From contig NZ_JAEKKT010000127.1 of the NCBI RefSeq assembly GCF_019510245.1, positions 124,001 to 188,000 of the forward strand: a stretch of DNA of 64,000 bases, read 5' to 3'. Shown here in pieces: positions 26,734 through 38,550 of this stretch. Positions within the stretch are counted from its first letter, which is position 1, and every line of letters begins with the position of its first letter. The DNA is from Streptomyces sp. GTDB lineage: Bacteria > Actinomycetota > Actinomycetes > Streptomycetales > Streptomycetaceae. The notes beneath the pieces were generated by a model, which was not told the origin of the DNA, did not search any database, and saw only the letters and a program-made list of their open reading frames with translations. The position numbers and the translations under genes were made by a program.

Positions 26734-26851
26734 GGTGCGGCTTCCTTCCCGGGTGCGGGCGAGTGGCGTACGTGCGGTCAGCCTGCCACGGCCGGGCCTT
26801 CCTGGCGGCCAGGCCGGTCGCGTGTCCGGGTCCTCGGCTACGGTCGTCGGC

Positions 26852-27682
26852 ATGACCCTCGTCGCCTTCGGCCCCGCCGCCTCCCGTACCGCCCCCGACG
26901 GCCAGGGCGTCGGCCCCCTGCTGCGCGCGTGGCGGGAGCGGCGGCGGATGAGCCAGCTTGAGCTGGCACTGCGTGCCGACTCCTCGGCCCGGCACATCAG
27001 CTTCGTCGAGACGGGCCGGTCGCGGCCGAGCGAGGAGATGGTGCTGCGCCTGGCCGAGCACCTGGACGTGCCGGTACGGGAGCGCAACGCGCTGCTGCTG
27101 GCGGCCGGTTACGCCCCGCACTACCCGGAGACCCCGCTGGACGACCCGGCGCTGGACGCGCTGCGCGACGGCATGGAGCGGCTGATCCAGGGCTACGAGC
27201 CGTATCCGGCGCTGGTCGTGGACGCCACGTACACGGTGGTCGCCGCCAACCGGGGCATCGCCATGCTCCTGGAGGGCGTCCCGGAGTCGCTGCTCGCGCC
27301 CGCCCCGAACGCGATGCGGCTGACCCTGCATCCGGAGGGGCTGGCGCCGCGCGTCCGCAACCTGCGTGAGTGGCGCAGCCATCTGCTGGCACAGATGGAA
27401 CGCCAGATCGCGCTGCATCGCTCCGATGCGCTGCGCGAGCTGTACGAGGAGGTCGCCGCCTATCCGGTGCCGGCCGGCACGGACGACGGTGAACCCGCCG
27501 ATCCCGTCGCGTACTTCGCGCTGCCGATGCGGATCGAGCACGCGGGCCGGGTGCTGTCGTTCGTGTCGTCGATCTCGACGTTCAACACCCCGATGGACGT
27601 GACGGTCGCCGAGCTGGCCATCGAGACGTTCCTGCCCGCGGACCCGGCGACCGCCAAGTACTTGAACTCGTTGGTAAGTTGA
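26852..27682 (+). CDS. XRE-family regulator with MmyB-like ligand-binding domain
   Basis: LLRAWRERRRMSQLELALRADSSARHISFVETGRSRPS HTH; MmyB-like C-terminus. Confidence 0.88.
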   Translation: MTLVAFGPAASRTAPDGQGVGPLLRAWRERRRMSQLELALRADSSARHISFVETGRSRPSEEMVLRLAEHLDVPVRERNALLLAAGYAPHYPETPLDDPALDALRDGMERLIQGYEPYPALVVDATYTVVAANRGIAMLLEGVPESLLAPAPNAMRLTLHPEGLAPRVRNLREWRSHLLAQMERQIALHRSDALRELYEEVAAYPVPAGTDDGEPADPVAYFALPMRIEHAGRVLSFVSSISTFNTPMDVTVAELAIETFLPADPATAKYLNSLVS

Positions 27683-27768
27683 CGGAAGTTGTTACCTCGA
27701 CCAGGTGTGCGACGCGGCATCGCGTGACACACTGCTCCCCGTACTTGGGCACGTAGGGGAGGCGTGGC

Positions 27769-28632
27769 GTGAGTGAGCGGCGTGCTGCGCCCACAGTGGG
27801 GCAGGTCGTGCTCGGCAAGCGGCTGCAGGAGCTGCGCGAGGCGGCCGGTCTGGGCCGGGACGAGGCGGCACGGGTGCTGCGGGTGGCGCAGGCGACCGTG
27901 CGGCGGATGGAGATGGCCGAGGTCGCGCTGAAGATCCCGTACCTCCAGGTGCTGCTGGAGACGTACGGGGTGGCCGAGGAGGAGCAGGCCGCGTTCGTGC
28001 GGCTGGCCGAGGAGGCCAACCAGCCGGGCTGGTGGCAGCGGTTCCACGACGTGCTCCCGGACTGGTTCAGCCTGTACGTGAGCCTGGAGGGAGCCGCCCG
28101 GGTCATCCGCTCCTACGAGCCGCACTTCCTGCCCGGCCTGCTGCAGACCGAGGCGTACGCGCGGGCCGTGATGGAGGCCGGGACGATCGGCCACAGCGAT
28201 CCCGCGGCCGTCGAGCGGCACGTGGCGCTGCGCATGACCCGGCAGCGGCTGCTGGAGCAGCACGATCCGCCCCACCTGTGGGTGATCATGGACGAGACGG
28301 TGCTGCGGCGGCCGGTGAGCACCGACTGCGCGGTGATGCGCGAGCAGATCGACAAGCTTCTCGCCTACGGCGAACGGGACCGGATAACCCTCCAGATCGC
28401 CGAGTTCGCGAGCGGCCCGCACCCGGGGACGTACGCGCCGTTCACGCTGTTCCGGTTCGCCGAGCCCGAGCTGCCCGACATGGTCTTCACCGAGTACCTG
28501 ACCGGCGCCCTGTACCTGGACTCCCGCGACGAGGTCGGGGCGCACCGGGAGGTCCTGGACCACATGACGGCCCGCGCGGCCTCGGCACACCGGACCGAGG
28601 AACTGCTGCGCGAGTACCGCGACAAACTCTGA
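27769..28632 (+). CDS. XRE-family regulator with DUF5753-type C-terminal domain
   Basis: GQVVLGKRLQELREAAGLGRDEAARVLRVAQATVRRMEMAEV...; Streptomyces-typical. Confidence 0.88.
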   Translation: MSERRAAPTVGQVVLGKRLQELREAAGLGRDEAARVLRVAQATVRRMEMAEVALKIPYLQVLLETYGVAEEEQAAFVRLAEEANQPGWWQRFHDVLPDWFSLYVSLEGAARVIRSYEPHFLPGLLQTEAYARAVMEAGTIGHSDPAAVERHVALRMTRQRLLEQHDPPHLWVIMDETVLRRPVSTDCAVMREQIDKLLAYGERDRITLQIAEFASGPHPGTYAPFTLFRFAEPELPDMVFTEYLTGALYLDSRDEVGAHREVLDHMTARAASAHRTEELLREYRDKL

Positions 28633-28649
28633 TCCGAGGAGCACAGACC

Positions 28650-29465
28650 GTGACCGCACCCGAGCCCGCCCCGACCTCGATCGACACGAGCCGGCCGCAT
28701 CCGGCGCGGGTGTACGACTGGTGGCTGGGCGGCAAGGACAACTACCCGGTGGACGAGGAGCTGGCCCGGCGGATCCTCGCCGTGGACGGCACCGTGCTGC
28801 GCGGGGCGCGTGCCAACCGCCGGTTCATGCAGCGGGCGGTGCGCACCGTCGCCGAGTCCGGCACCCGGCAGTTCCTGGACATCGGCACGGGCATCCCGAC
28901 CGAGCCGAACCTGCACCAGGTGGCGCAGGGGGTGGCCGCGGAGTCGAAGGTGGTGTACGCGGACAACGACCCGATCGTGCTGCGCCACGCGGAGGCGCTG
29001 CTGCGGGGCACGGACGAGGGCAGCACCGCGTACGTGCACGCCGACGTCCGTGACGTCGACACCCTGCTGGCCCGTGCCGCCGAGACCCTGGACTTCAAGG
29101 AGCCCGTCGCGCTGTCGCTGGTGGCGCTGACCCACTACCTCGACGACGACCCGGACGGCGACGACGTCTACGGCCTGCTGCGCAGGTACGTCGAGGCGCT
29201 CGCGCCGGGCAGCCACCTGATCCTCTCCCAGGTCACCCCCGACCTCAGCCCGCAGGCGATCGAGCAGGCGGCCGCGAACTTCCGGCGCAGCGGGACGCCG
29301 TTCCACCCGCGTGCGCTGCCCGCGTTCTCCCGCTTCTTCGAGGGCCTGGAGCTGCTCGGCCCGGGAGTGATCCCGGTCTCCGGCTGGCGTCCGGAGCCGC
29401 AGGACGTGGCCGTCCAGGCGGAGGGCATCGTGCCGGTGTACGGCGGTGTCGCCCGCAAGGTCTGA
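28650..29465 (+). CDS. SAM-dependent methyltransferase, DUF574 family
   Basis: SRPHPARVYDWWLGGKDNYPVDEELARRIL...FLDIGTGIPTEPNLHQVAQ. Confidence 0.92.
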   Translation: MTAPEPAPTSIDTSRPHPARVYDWWLGGKDNYPVDEELARRILAVDGTVLRGARANRRFMQRAVRTVAESGTRQFLDIGTGIPTEPNLHQVAQGVAAESKVVYADNDPIVLRHAEALLRGTDEGSTAYVHADVRDVDTLLARAAETLDFKEPVALSLVALTHYLDDDPDGDDVYGLLRRYVEALAPGSHLILSQVTPDLSPQAIEQAAANFRRSGTPFHPRALPAFSRFFEGLELLGPGVIPVSGWRPEPQDVAVQAEGIVPVYGGVARKV

Positions 29466-29525
29466 CCCGTCCGGGTGCCCTGAACAGGTGCGTTCCAGCG
29501 CCCGCCCCTAGCGTCGAAGCAAAGG

Positions 29526-32500
29526 GTGAGCGAGGGAGCGGACGTGACCGACACGCGGACACCACCGAAGGAGCCGGGCGCGGCGCTGCTGAGCGCCGCC
29601 AGGTTCTTCCGGCCCGGTACGCCCGCGCCGGATCTGCACAGCGTGGCCCTGACCGGCGGCCGGGAGGCGGACGCCTTCTACCGGAACCGGTGGAGCCACG
29701 ACAAGGTGGTGCGCTCCACGCACGGGGTGAACTGCACCGGCTCGTGCCGCTGGAAGGTGTTCGTCAAGGACGGGATCATCACCTGGGAGACCCAGGAGAC
29801 GGACTACCCGTCGGTCGGCCCCGACCGCCCCGAGTACGAGCCCCGCGGCTGCCCGCGCAGTGCCGCGTTCTCCTGGTACACGTACTCGCCGACCCGCGTC
29901 CGCCACCCGTACGTCCGGGGCGTGCTCCTGGAGATGTACCGGGAGGCGAAGCGGCGGCTCGCGGACCCGGTGCTGGCCTGGGCGGACCTCCAGAACGACC
30001 CCGAGTGCCGCCGCCGTTACCAGCGGGCGCGCGGCAAGGGCGGGCTGGTGCGGGCGAGTTGGGACGAAGCGCTGGAGATCGTCGCCGCCGCGCAGGTGCA
30101 CACGATCAAGGCGTACGGCCCGGACCGCATCGCCGGATTCTCCCCCGTCCCCGCGATGTCGATGGTGTCGCACGCGGCCGGGGCCCGCTACCACTCCCTG
30201 ATCGGCGCCCCGATGCTGTCGTCCTACGACTGGTACGCCGGCCTGCAGGTGGCCTCGCCGCAGGTCTTCGGCGACCGGACGGACGTGCCGGAGTCCGGTG
30301 ACTGGTGGGACGCGGCCTACCTGATGATGTGGGGCTCGAACGTCCCGGTGACCCGCACCCCGGACGCGCACTGGATGGCGGAGGCCCGCTACCGCGGCCA
30401 GAAGGTCGTGGTGGTCTCCCCCGACTACGCGGACAACGCCAAGTTCGCCGACGAGTGGCTGCACCCGCACCCCGGCACCGACGGCGCGCTGGCCCTCGCG
30501 ATGGGCCACGTGATCCTCAAGGAGTTCTTCGTCGACCGCGAGACCCCGTTCTTCGCGGACTACGTACGGAAGTTCACCGACCTGCCGTTCCTGGTGACGC
30601 TCACCGAGCGGGACGGCGCGTACGTGCCGGACAAGTTCCTGCGCGCCACCGACCTCGGCCAGGAGGGCGACGGCGCCGAGTGGAAGACGGTCGTCCTGGA
30701 CGCCGCCTCCGGGCGCGCGGTCGTCCCGAACGGCTCCCTCGGCTTCCGCTGGACGGACTCGGGCAAGGGCCGCTGGAACCTGGAACTGGGTGACATCGAA
30801 CCGCAGTTGACCCTGTACGGCAGTGCGGTCGCGGCCGGGGTGGAGGTGCTGCTCCCCCGCTTCGACACGGACGGCGGCGACCACGGCGAGGGGCGCGGGG
30901 ACGTGCTGCGACGGGCGGTGCCGGCGACCCGGCTGGGCGGTGCGGACGGGCCCCTCGTGACCACCGTCTACGACCTCCTGCTCGCCCAGTACGGGGTGTG
31001 GCGCCACGGTCTGCCCGGCTCCTGGCCCACCCACTACGAGGACGCGGACGCCCCGGGCACCCCCGCCTGGCAGGAGCGGCACACCTCGGTTCCGGCCGCC
31101 AAGTGCGTCAAGATCGCCCGGGAGTTCGCGCGGACCGCCGAACGCTCCAAGGGCCGCTGCATGATCGTGACGGGCGCCGGGACCAACCACTGGTTCCACT
31201 CCGAGACCATCTACCGCGCGTTCCTGGCCCTGCTCCAGCTCACCGGCTGCCAGGGCCGCAACGGCGGCGGCTGGGCGCACTACGTCGGTCAGGACAAGTG
31301 CCGCCCGGTCACCGGCTGGGCCTGCCTGGCCTCCGCCAACGACTGGTCCCGGCCGCCGCGCCAGATGATCGGCACGGCCTACTGGTTCCTCAACACCGAC
31401 CAGTGGCGCTACGACCGGTTCGGCGCCGACGTCCTGGCCTCGCCGCTCGGTGCGGGCAGGTTCGCCGGGATGACCGGCGCCGACTGCCTGGCGCTGTCGG
31501 CCCGCTCGGGCTGGATGCCGTCGTACCCGACCTTCGACCGTAATCCGCTCGCACTCGGCGAGGTGTCAGGCGATCCCGTGGCCGAGGCGGTGACCGAACT
31601 CAGGGCGGGGACCCTGAAGTTCGCGTGCGAGGACCCGGACGCCCCGGAGAACTGGCCGCGCGTCCTGACCCTGTGGCGGGCAAACCTTTTCGGTTCGTCG
31701 GCGAAGGGCGCCGAGTACTTCACCAAGCACCTCCTCGGCACGCACTCCTCCCTGCGCGCCGAGGAGGCACCCCCGGGCCGGCGCCCCCGGGACGTGACCT
31801 GGCGGGACGAGGCGCCGGAGGGCAAGCTCGACCTCCTGCTCTCCCTGGACTTCCGGCAGACCTCCTCCACCCTGCTGTCGGACGTCGTCCTGCCGGCCGC
31901 CACCTGGTACGAGAAGCACGACCTGTCGTCGACCGACATGCATCCCTTCGTGCACGCCTTCACCCCGGCCGTGGACCCGCCCTGGCAGGCGCGCACCGAT
32001 TTCGACACCTTCAAGGCGCTCGCGGAGCGGCTGAGCGAGCTGGCCGTGCGTCATCTCGGGGTGCGCAGGGACCTGGTGGCGGCGCCGCTGCAGCACGACA
32101 CCCCGGGTGAGACCGCGCAGCCCGGCGGGGTGGTGCGGGACTGGAAGCGCGGGGAGTGCGAGCCGGTGCCCGGACGCACCATGCCGAACCTGGTGGTGGT
32201 CGAGCGGGACTACCCGGCGGTCGGCGCCAGGTTCTCGGCGCTCGGCCCACTGGTGGAGCAACTCGGTCTGCCGGCGAAGGGAATCGCCCTCGATCCCGCT
32301 CAAGAGGTGGCCCGGCTTCGGCAGTTGAACGGTACCGGACATCAGGACCGGCCCGCTCTCGACACGGCGGTGAAGGCGGCCAATGCCGTCCTCGCGCTCT
32401 CCGGCACCACCAACGGCCGTCTCGCCACCCAGGGTTTCCGCACCCTGGAGCAGCGCACCGGGCAGCGGATGGCCCAGCTGGCCGCCGAGCACGAGGGCAG

Positions 32501-33227
32501 GCGGGTCACGTACGCCGACACGCAGGCCGCGCCGGTGCCGGTGATCACCTCGCCGGAGTGGTCGGGCGGCGAGTCCGGCGGCCGAAGGTACACGGCGTTC
32601 ACCCTCAACACCGAGCACCTCAAGCCCTGGCACACGCTCACCGGCCGCCAGCACTTCTTCCTCGACCACGACTGGATGCACGAGCTCGGCGAGGCGCTGC
32701 CCGTCTACCGGCCGCCGCTGGACATGAACCGGCTGTTCGGCGAACCGCGCCTCGGCCCGGACGGGCAGCAGGAGGTGACGGTCCGCTGTCTGACCCCGCA
32801 CGACAAGTGGTCGATCCACTCCCAGTACCAGGACGACCTGTTCATGCTCGCGCTCTCCCGGGGCGGCCAGAACATCTGGATGTCCCCGCAGGACGCGGAC
32901 GCGATCGGGGTCGGGGACAACGACTGGGTGGAGGCGGTCAACCGGGACGACGTGGTGGTGGCGCGGGCGGTCGTCTCGCACCGGATGCCGGCCGGCACGA
33001 TCTCCATGCACCATGCCCAGGAGCGCACGGTGGCCGTCCCGAGGACGGAGACCACCGGCATGCGCGGCGGCATCCACAACTCGCTCACCCCGCTCCTCCT
33101 CAAGCCCTCGCACCTGATCGGGGGTTACGCCCAGCTGTCCTGGGCCTTCAACTACCTGGGCCCGACGGGCAACCAGCGCGACGAGGTGACGGTGATCCGG
33201 CGCCGCGCCCAGGAGGTCGAGTACTGA
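29526..33227 (+). CDS. narG: Respiratory nitrate reductase alpha subunit
   Basis: HGVNCTGSCRWKVFVKDGIITWETQETDYPS...; overlaps narH ATG (TGATG). Confidence 0.97.
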   Translation: MSEGADVTDTRTPPKEPGAALLSAARFFRPGTPAPDLHSVALTGGREADAFYRNRWSHDKVVRSTHGVNCTGSCRWKVFVKDGIITWETQETDYPSVGPDRPEYEPRGCPRSAAFSWYTYSPTRVRHPYVRGVLLEMYREAKRRLADPVLAWADLQNDPECRRRYQRARGKGGLVRASWDEALEIVAAAQVHTIKAYGPDRIAGFSPVPAMSMVSHAAGARYHSLIGAPMLSSYDWYAGLQVASPQVFGDRTDVPESGDWWDAAYLMMWGSNVPVTRTPDAHWMAEARYRGQKVVVVSPDYADNAKFADEWLHPHPGTDGALALAMGHVILKEFFVDRETPFFADYVRKFTDLPFLVTLTERDGAYVPDKFLRATDLGQEGDGAEWKTVVLDAASGRAVVPNGSLGFRWTDSGKGRWNLELGDIEPQLTLYGSAVAAGVEVLLPRFDTDGGDHGEGRGDVLRRAVPATRLGGADGPLVTTVYDLLLAQYGVWRHGLPGSWPTHYEDADAPGTPAWQERHTSVPAAKCVKIAREFARTAERSKGRCMIVTGAGTNHWFHSETIYRAFLALLQLTGCQGRNGGGWAHYVGQDKCRPVTGWACLASANDWSRPPRQMIGTAYWFLNTDQWRYDRFGADVLASPLGAGRFAGMTGADCLALSARSGWMPSYPTFDRNPLALGEVSGDPVAEAVTELRAGTLKFACEDPDAPENWPRVLTLWRANLFGSSAKGAEYFTKHLLGTHSSLRAEEAPPGRRPRDVTWRDEAPEGKLDLLLSLDFRQTSSTLLSDVVLPAATWYEKHDLSSTDMHPFVHAFTPAVDPPWQARTDFDTFKALAERLSELAVRHLGVRRDLVAAPLQHDTPGETAQPGGVVRDWKRGECEPVPGRTMPNLVVVERDYPAVGARFSALGPLVEQLGLPAKGIALDPAQEVARLRQLNGTGHQDRPALDTAVKAANAVLALSGTTNGRLATQGFRTLEQRTGQRMAQLAAEHEGRRVTYADTQAAPVPVITSPEWSGGESGGRRYTAFTLNTEHLKPWHTLTGRQHFFLDHDWMHELGEALPVYRPPLDMNRLFGEPRLGPDGQQEVTVRCLTPHDKWSIHSQYQDDLFMLALSRGGQNIWMSPQDADAIGVGDNDWVEAVNRDDVVVARAVVSHRMPAGTISMHHAQERTVAVPRTETTGMRGGIHNSLTPLLLKPSHLIGGYAQLSWAFNYLGPTGNQRDEVTVIRRRAQEVEY

Positions 33228-34831
33228 TGCGTCCGATGGCCCAGATCGCGATGGTCATGAACCTCGACAAGTGCATCGGCTGCCACACCTGTTCGGTCAC
33301 CTGCAAGCAGGCCTGGACCAACCGGCGGGGCATGGAGTACGTCTGGTTCAACAACGTCGAGACCCGTCCGGGGCAGGGCTACCCGCGCCGCTACGAGGAC
33401 CAGGAGCGGTGGCGCGGCGGCTGGGAACTGAACCGGCGCGGCGCGCTGAAGCTCAGAGCCGGCGGCCGGCTGCACAAGCTCGCCGGAATCTTCGCCAACC
33501 CGCGGCTCCCGGAGATCAAGGACTACTACGAGCCCTGGACGTACGAGTGCCGCAACCTCACCGACGCGCCGCTCGGTGACGACTACCCGGTGGCCCGCCC
33601 GGTCTCCCTGCTCGACGGCAAGCCCATGAAGATCGGGTGGTCCTCGAACTGGGGCGACAACCTGGCCGGCGCCCCCGCCCACGGCGACCTGGACCCGATG
33701 GTCGAGCGCGCCCGCAGGCAGGCGTCGGACAAGGTGCGGTTCGAGTTCGAGCAGACCTTCATGTTCTACCTCCCCCGCATCTGCGAGCACTGCCTCAACC
33801 CGTCCTGCGTGGCCTCCTGTCCCTCCGGCGCGATGTACAAGGGGACCGAGGACGGCATCGTGCTGGTCGATCAGGACCGGTGCCGGGGCTGGCGGATGTG
33901 CGTGACCGGCTGCCCGTACAAGAAGGTCTACTTCAACCACGCCACCGGCAAGGCCGAGAAGTGCACGCTGTGCCATCCGCGGATCGAGGCCGGCCTGCCG
34001 ACGGTCTGCTCGGAGACCTGCGTGGGCCGGCTGCGCTACCTCGGGGTGGTCCTCTACGACGCGGACAAGGTGACGGCGGCGGCCGCGACCAAGGACGAGA
34101 AGGCGTTGTACGAGGCCCAGTTGGGCGTCTTCCTCGACCCGGAGGACCCGGCCGTGCGGCTGGCCTGCGCGGCGGCGGGCATCCCCGACGACTGGACGGA
34201 GGCGGCCCGTCGCTCCCCGGTCCACGCGCTGGTCAGCAGGTACCGGGTGGCGCTGCCCCTGCACCCGGAGTACCGCACGCTGCCCATGGTCTGGTACATC
34301 CCGCCGCTGTCCCCGGTCGTGGACGCGCTCTCCGAGACCGGCCACGACGGCGAGGACGCCGACAACCTGTTCGCCGCGATCGACACCCTGCGCATCCCGC
34401 TCGCCTACCTGGCCGAGCTGTTCAGCGCGGGCGACCCCGCCCCGGTCCGCGCCTGCCTGGAGAAGCTCGCGGCGATGCGCTCCCACATGCGGGAGCTCAA
34501 CCTGGGCGAGGAGCCGGACCCGGCGATCGCCGCCGCGGTCGGGATGCGGCCGGAGGAGATCGAGGCGATGTACCGGCTGCTGGCGGTCGCCACGTACGAG
34601 GACCGGTACGTGATCCCGACGGCGGCCGTCGGCGACGCCCGCCGCCTGGAGGAGTCGGTGCTGCCCGACGGGTGCAGCCTCGACTTCGACGGCGGCCCCG
34701 GCATGGGCGGCGACGGCCCGTTCGGCCAGGACTCGGGACGCAAACTGCTCCCTCTGGTGTCGGTGGAGAACTTCCACATCCTGCGCAGACGGCAGGCCGC
34801 CGACACTCCCGACGAGGCGAAGGAGGACTGA
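33227..34831 (+). CDS. narH: Respiratory nitrate reductase beta subunit
   Basis: LDKCIGCHTCSVTCKQAWTNRRGMEYVWFNNVETRPG...CRGWRMCVTGCPYKK. Confidence 0.97.
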   Translation: MRPMAQIAMVMNLDKCIGCHTCSVTCKQAWTNRRGMEYVWFNNVETRPGQGYPRRYEDQERWRGGWELNRRGALKLRAGGRLHKLAGIFANPRLPEIKDYYEPWTYECRNLTDAPLGDDYPVARPVSLLDGKPMKIGWSSNWGDNLAGAPAHGDLDPMVERARRQASDKVRFEFEQTFMFYLPRICEHCLNPSCVASCPSGAMYKGTEDGIVLVDQDRCRGWRMCVTGCPYKKVYFNHATGKAEKCTLCHPRIEAGLPTVCSETCVGRLRYLGVVLYDADKVTAAAATKDEKALYEAQLGVFLDPEDPAVRLACAAAGIPDDWTEAARRSPVHALVSRYRVALPLHPEYRTLPMVWYIPPLSPVVDALSETGHDGEDADNLFAAIDTLRIPLAYLAELFSAGDPAPVRACLEKLAAMRSHMRELNLGEEPDPAIAAAVGMRPEEIEAMYRLLAVATYEDRYVIPTAAVGDARRLEESVLPDGCSLDFDGGPGMGGDGPFGQDSGRKLLPLVSVENFHILRRRQAADTPDEAKED

Positions 34832-35325
34832 TGCCCTCGGACGCGGTGTTCTACCAGGCGGCGGCGCTCTGTCTCACCTACCCGGACGACGACTTCGTCG
34901 CCCGGCTGCCGCTGCTGCGCGAAGCCGCCCCGCAGCTGCGGGAGTTCACCGACCATGCCACGGTGACCCCACCGCAGGAGCTGGCCGCGCACTACGTGCA
35001 GGTCTTCGACTTCAAGAACCGGCACAGCCTCTACCTCAGCTGGTGGCGCGACGGCGACACCCGCCGCCGGGGCATGTCCCTGGTCCGGTTCCAGGACGTC
35101 TACAAGGCGTACGGCATGGAGTTCACCGGTGAGGAGCTGCCCGACTTCCTCCCCGCCGTCCTGGAGTTCACGGCCCGCACCGGCAACACCGACCTGCTCA
35201 CCGAGCACCGCGACTGCCTGGCCCAACTCCGCTGTCGGCTCACCGACTTCGGTACGCCCTACGCATGCGTCCTGGAAGCGGTCTGCGCCGCCCTGCCGAC
35301 CGCACCCAGCGGAGCCCGCCCATGA
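34831..35325 (+). CDS. narJ: Nitrate reductase molybdenum cofactor assembly chaperone
   Basis: FDFKNRHSLYLSWWRDGDTRRRGMSLVRFQDVYKAYG; position in narGHJI. Confidence 0.95.
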   Translation: MPSDAVFYQAAALCLTYPDDDFVARLPLLREAAPQLREFTDHATVTPPQELAAHYVQVFDFKNRHSLYLSWWRDGDTRRRGMSLVRFQDVYKAYGMEFTGEELPDFLPAVLEFTARTGNTDLLTEHRDCLAQLRCRLTDFGTPYACVLEAVCAALPTAPSGARP

Positions 35326-36008
35326 CCGCCCTCCTGTGGGGCGCCCTGCCCTACGTCGCCCTCGCCTTCCTGGTCGCCGGCCTCGTCTGGCGCTACCGCT
35401 ACGACAAGTACGGCTGGACCAGCCGCTCCTCCCAGGTCTACGAGTCGAGGCTGCTGGACATCGCCTCCCCCGTCTTCCACTACGGCATCCTGTTCGTCCT
35501 GGCCGGCCATGTCGTCGGCCTGTTCGTCCCGGCGTCCTGGACGCGGTCGCTGGGCGTCGGCGAACACACCTACCACCTGTTCTCCCTCTACGGCGGTGCG
35601 CTCGCCGGCGTCCTCGCGGTCGCCGGCCTGACCCTCCTCCTCTCCCGCCGCCGCACCCGGGCACCCGTCTTCCGCGCCACGACGGCGAACGACAAGGTCA
35701 TGTACCTCTTCCTGGTCGCCGCGATCGTGCTGGGCATGACGGCGAAGCTGAGCCACGCCTCCGGCGACGGCTACGACTACCGCGCCACGGTCGCCCCCTG
35801 GGCGCGCAGCCTCTTCATCCTCCGGCCGCAGACGGCGCCGATGGCGGACGTCCCGGTCCTCTACCAGGTCCACGCGGTCATCGGCATGGTCCTCATCGCC
35901 CTGGTCCCCTACACCCGCCTGGTCCACATGTTCAGCGCCCCGCTCCAGTACCTGTTCCGCCCTTACGTGGTGTACCGGTCGAGAGACCCCAGGCAGCTGC
36001 AGAACTAG
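35322..36008 (+). CDS. narI: Respiratory nitrate reductase gamma subunit
   Basis: Multi-TM cytochrome b; ATGA overlap with narJ; ...VHMFSAPLQYLFRPYVVYRSR. Confidence 0.95.
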   Translation: MTALLWGALPYVALAFLVAGLVWRYRYDKYGWTSRSSQVYESRLLDIASPVFHYGILFVLAGHVVGLFVPASWTRSLGVGEHTYHLFSLYGGALAGVLAVAGLTLLLSRRRTRAPVFRATTANDKVMYLFLVAAIVLGMTAKLSHASGDGYDYRATVAPWARSLFILRPQTAPMADVPVLYQVHAVIGMVLIALVPYTRLVHMFSAPLQYLFRPYVVYRSRDPRQLQN

Positions 36009-36062
36009 GGTTTCTCTCCGCCGCGACGGCGTTCGGCCACGACGGCGGGGCCCGGCGGTGCC

Positions 36063-37916
<1,854 letters not shown>

Positions 37917-37962
37917 GTCCGTCCCCTTTCCGCCCGGGCGCTGCCCCGACTCCAGCACAAAA

Positions 37963-37983
37963 CTTGAGCGAGCTGTTGTCAAT
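37963..37983. promoter_or_regulatory. HAIR-like (HspR) operator candidate upstream of dnaK
   Basis: CTTGAGC-N7-TGTCAAT versus HAIR CTTGAGT-N7-ACTCAAG. Confidence 0.45.
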
Positions 37984-38004
37984 GCCGGGTACCCCGTGAA
38001 CGAC

Positions 38005-38041
38005 GATGCCGCGCCCCCCTCGGACGGGGTGGCGCGGCATC
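38005..38041 (-). terminator. Hairpin terminator downstream of OsmC gene
   Basis: GATGCCGCGCC ccccTCGGAcggggt GGCGCGGCATC, 11-bp outer stem. Confidence 0.75.
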
Positions 38042-38057
38042 GCGGCGGGTACGGCGC

Positions 38058-38483
38058 TCAGGCGAGCTTCGCGTCCAGGGTGATGGTGGTGCCGGCCAGG
38101 GCCTGGCTGACCGGGCAGTTCTTCTTCGCGTCCTCGGCGGCGGCGACGAAGCCGTCCGCGTCCAGGCCGGGGACGGTGCCCTCGACGGTCAGGTGGATGC
38201 CGGTGATGCCGGTGCCCGGCTGGAAGGTGACGTCGGCGTTGGTGACCAGCCTGGTGGGCGGCGTGCCGGCACCGGTCAGGGCGTGCGACAGCGCCATGGA
38301 GAAGCAGCTGGAGTGGGCGGCCGCGATCAGCTCCTCGGGGCTGGTCCTGCCGTTCGCCTCCTGCGAGCGCGAGGCCCACGTGACGGGCTGCTCGCCGATA
38401 CCGGAGGAGTCGAAGGTGATGACACCGTTGCCCTCGGTCAGGCTGCCTTCCCAGACGGTGTGTGCGGTGCGCGTGGTAGCCAC
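38058..38483 (-). CDS. OsmC-family peroxiredoxin
   Basis: AHTVWEGSLTEGNGVI...SPEELIAAAHSSCFSMALSHAL...CPVSQALAGTTITLDAKL. Confidence 0.92.
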   Translation of the reverse strand: MATTRTAHTVWEGSLTEGNGVITFDSSGIGEQPVTWASRSQEANGRTSPEELIAAAHSSCFSMALSHALTGAGTPPTRLVTNADVTFQPGTGITGIHLTVEGTVPGLDADGFVAAAEDAKKNCPVSQALAGTTITLDAKLA

Positions 38484-38550
38484 GGTTGTTCCTTTCGGCG
38501 ATGAAGGCGAATGAACCGGTTCGCTCGCCCCCATCCGATCACATCCGGGC

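Noticed and set aside
29466-29525. DevR/OsdR-type box before narG (CGGGTGCCC)
   Set aside because: Only a short GC-rich palindrome; not enough match to claim a regulator site
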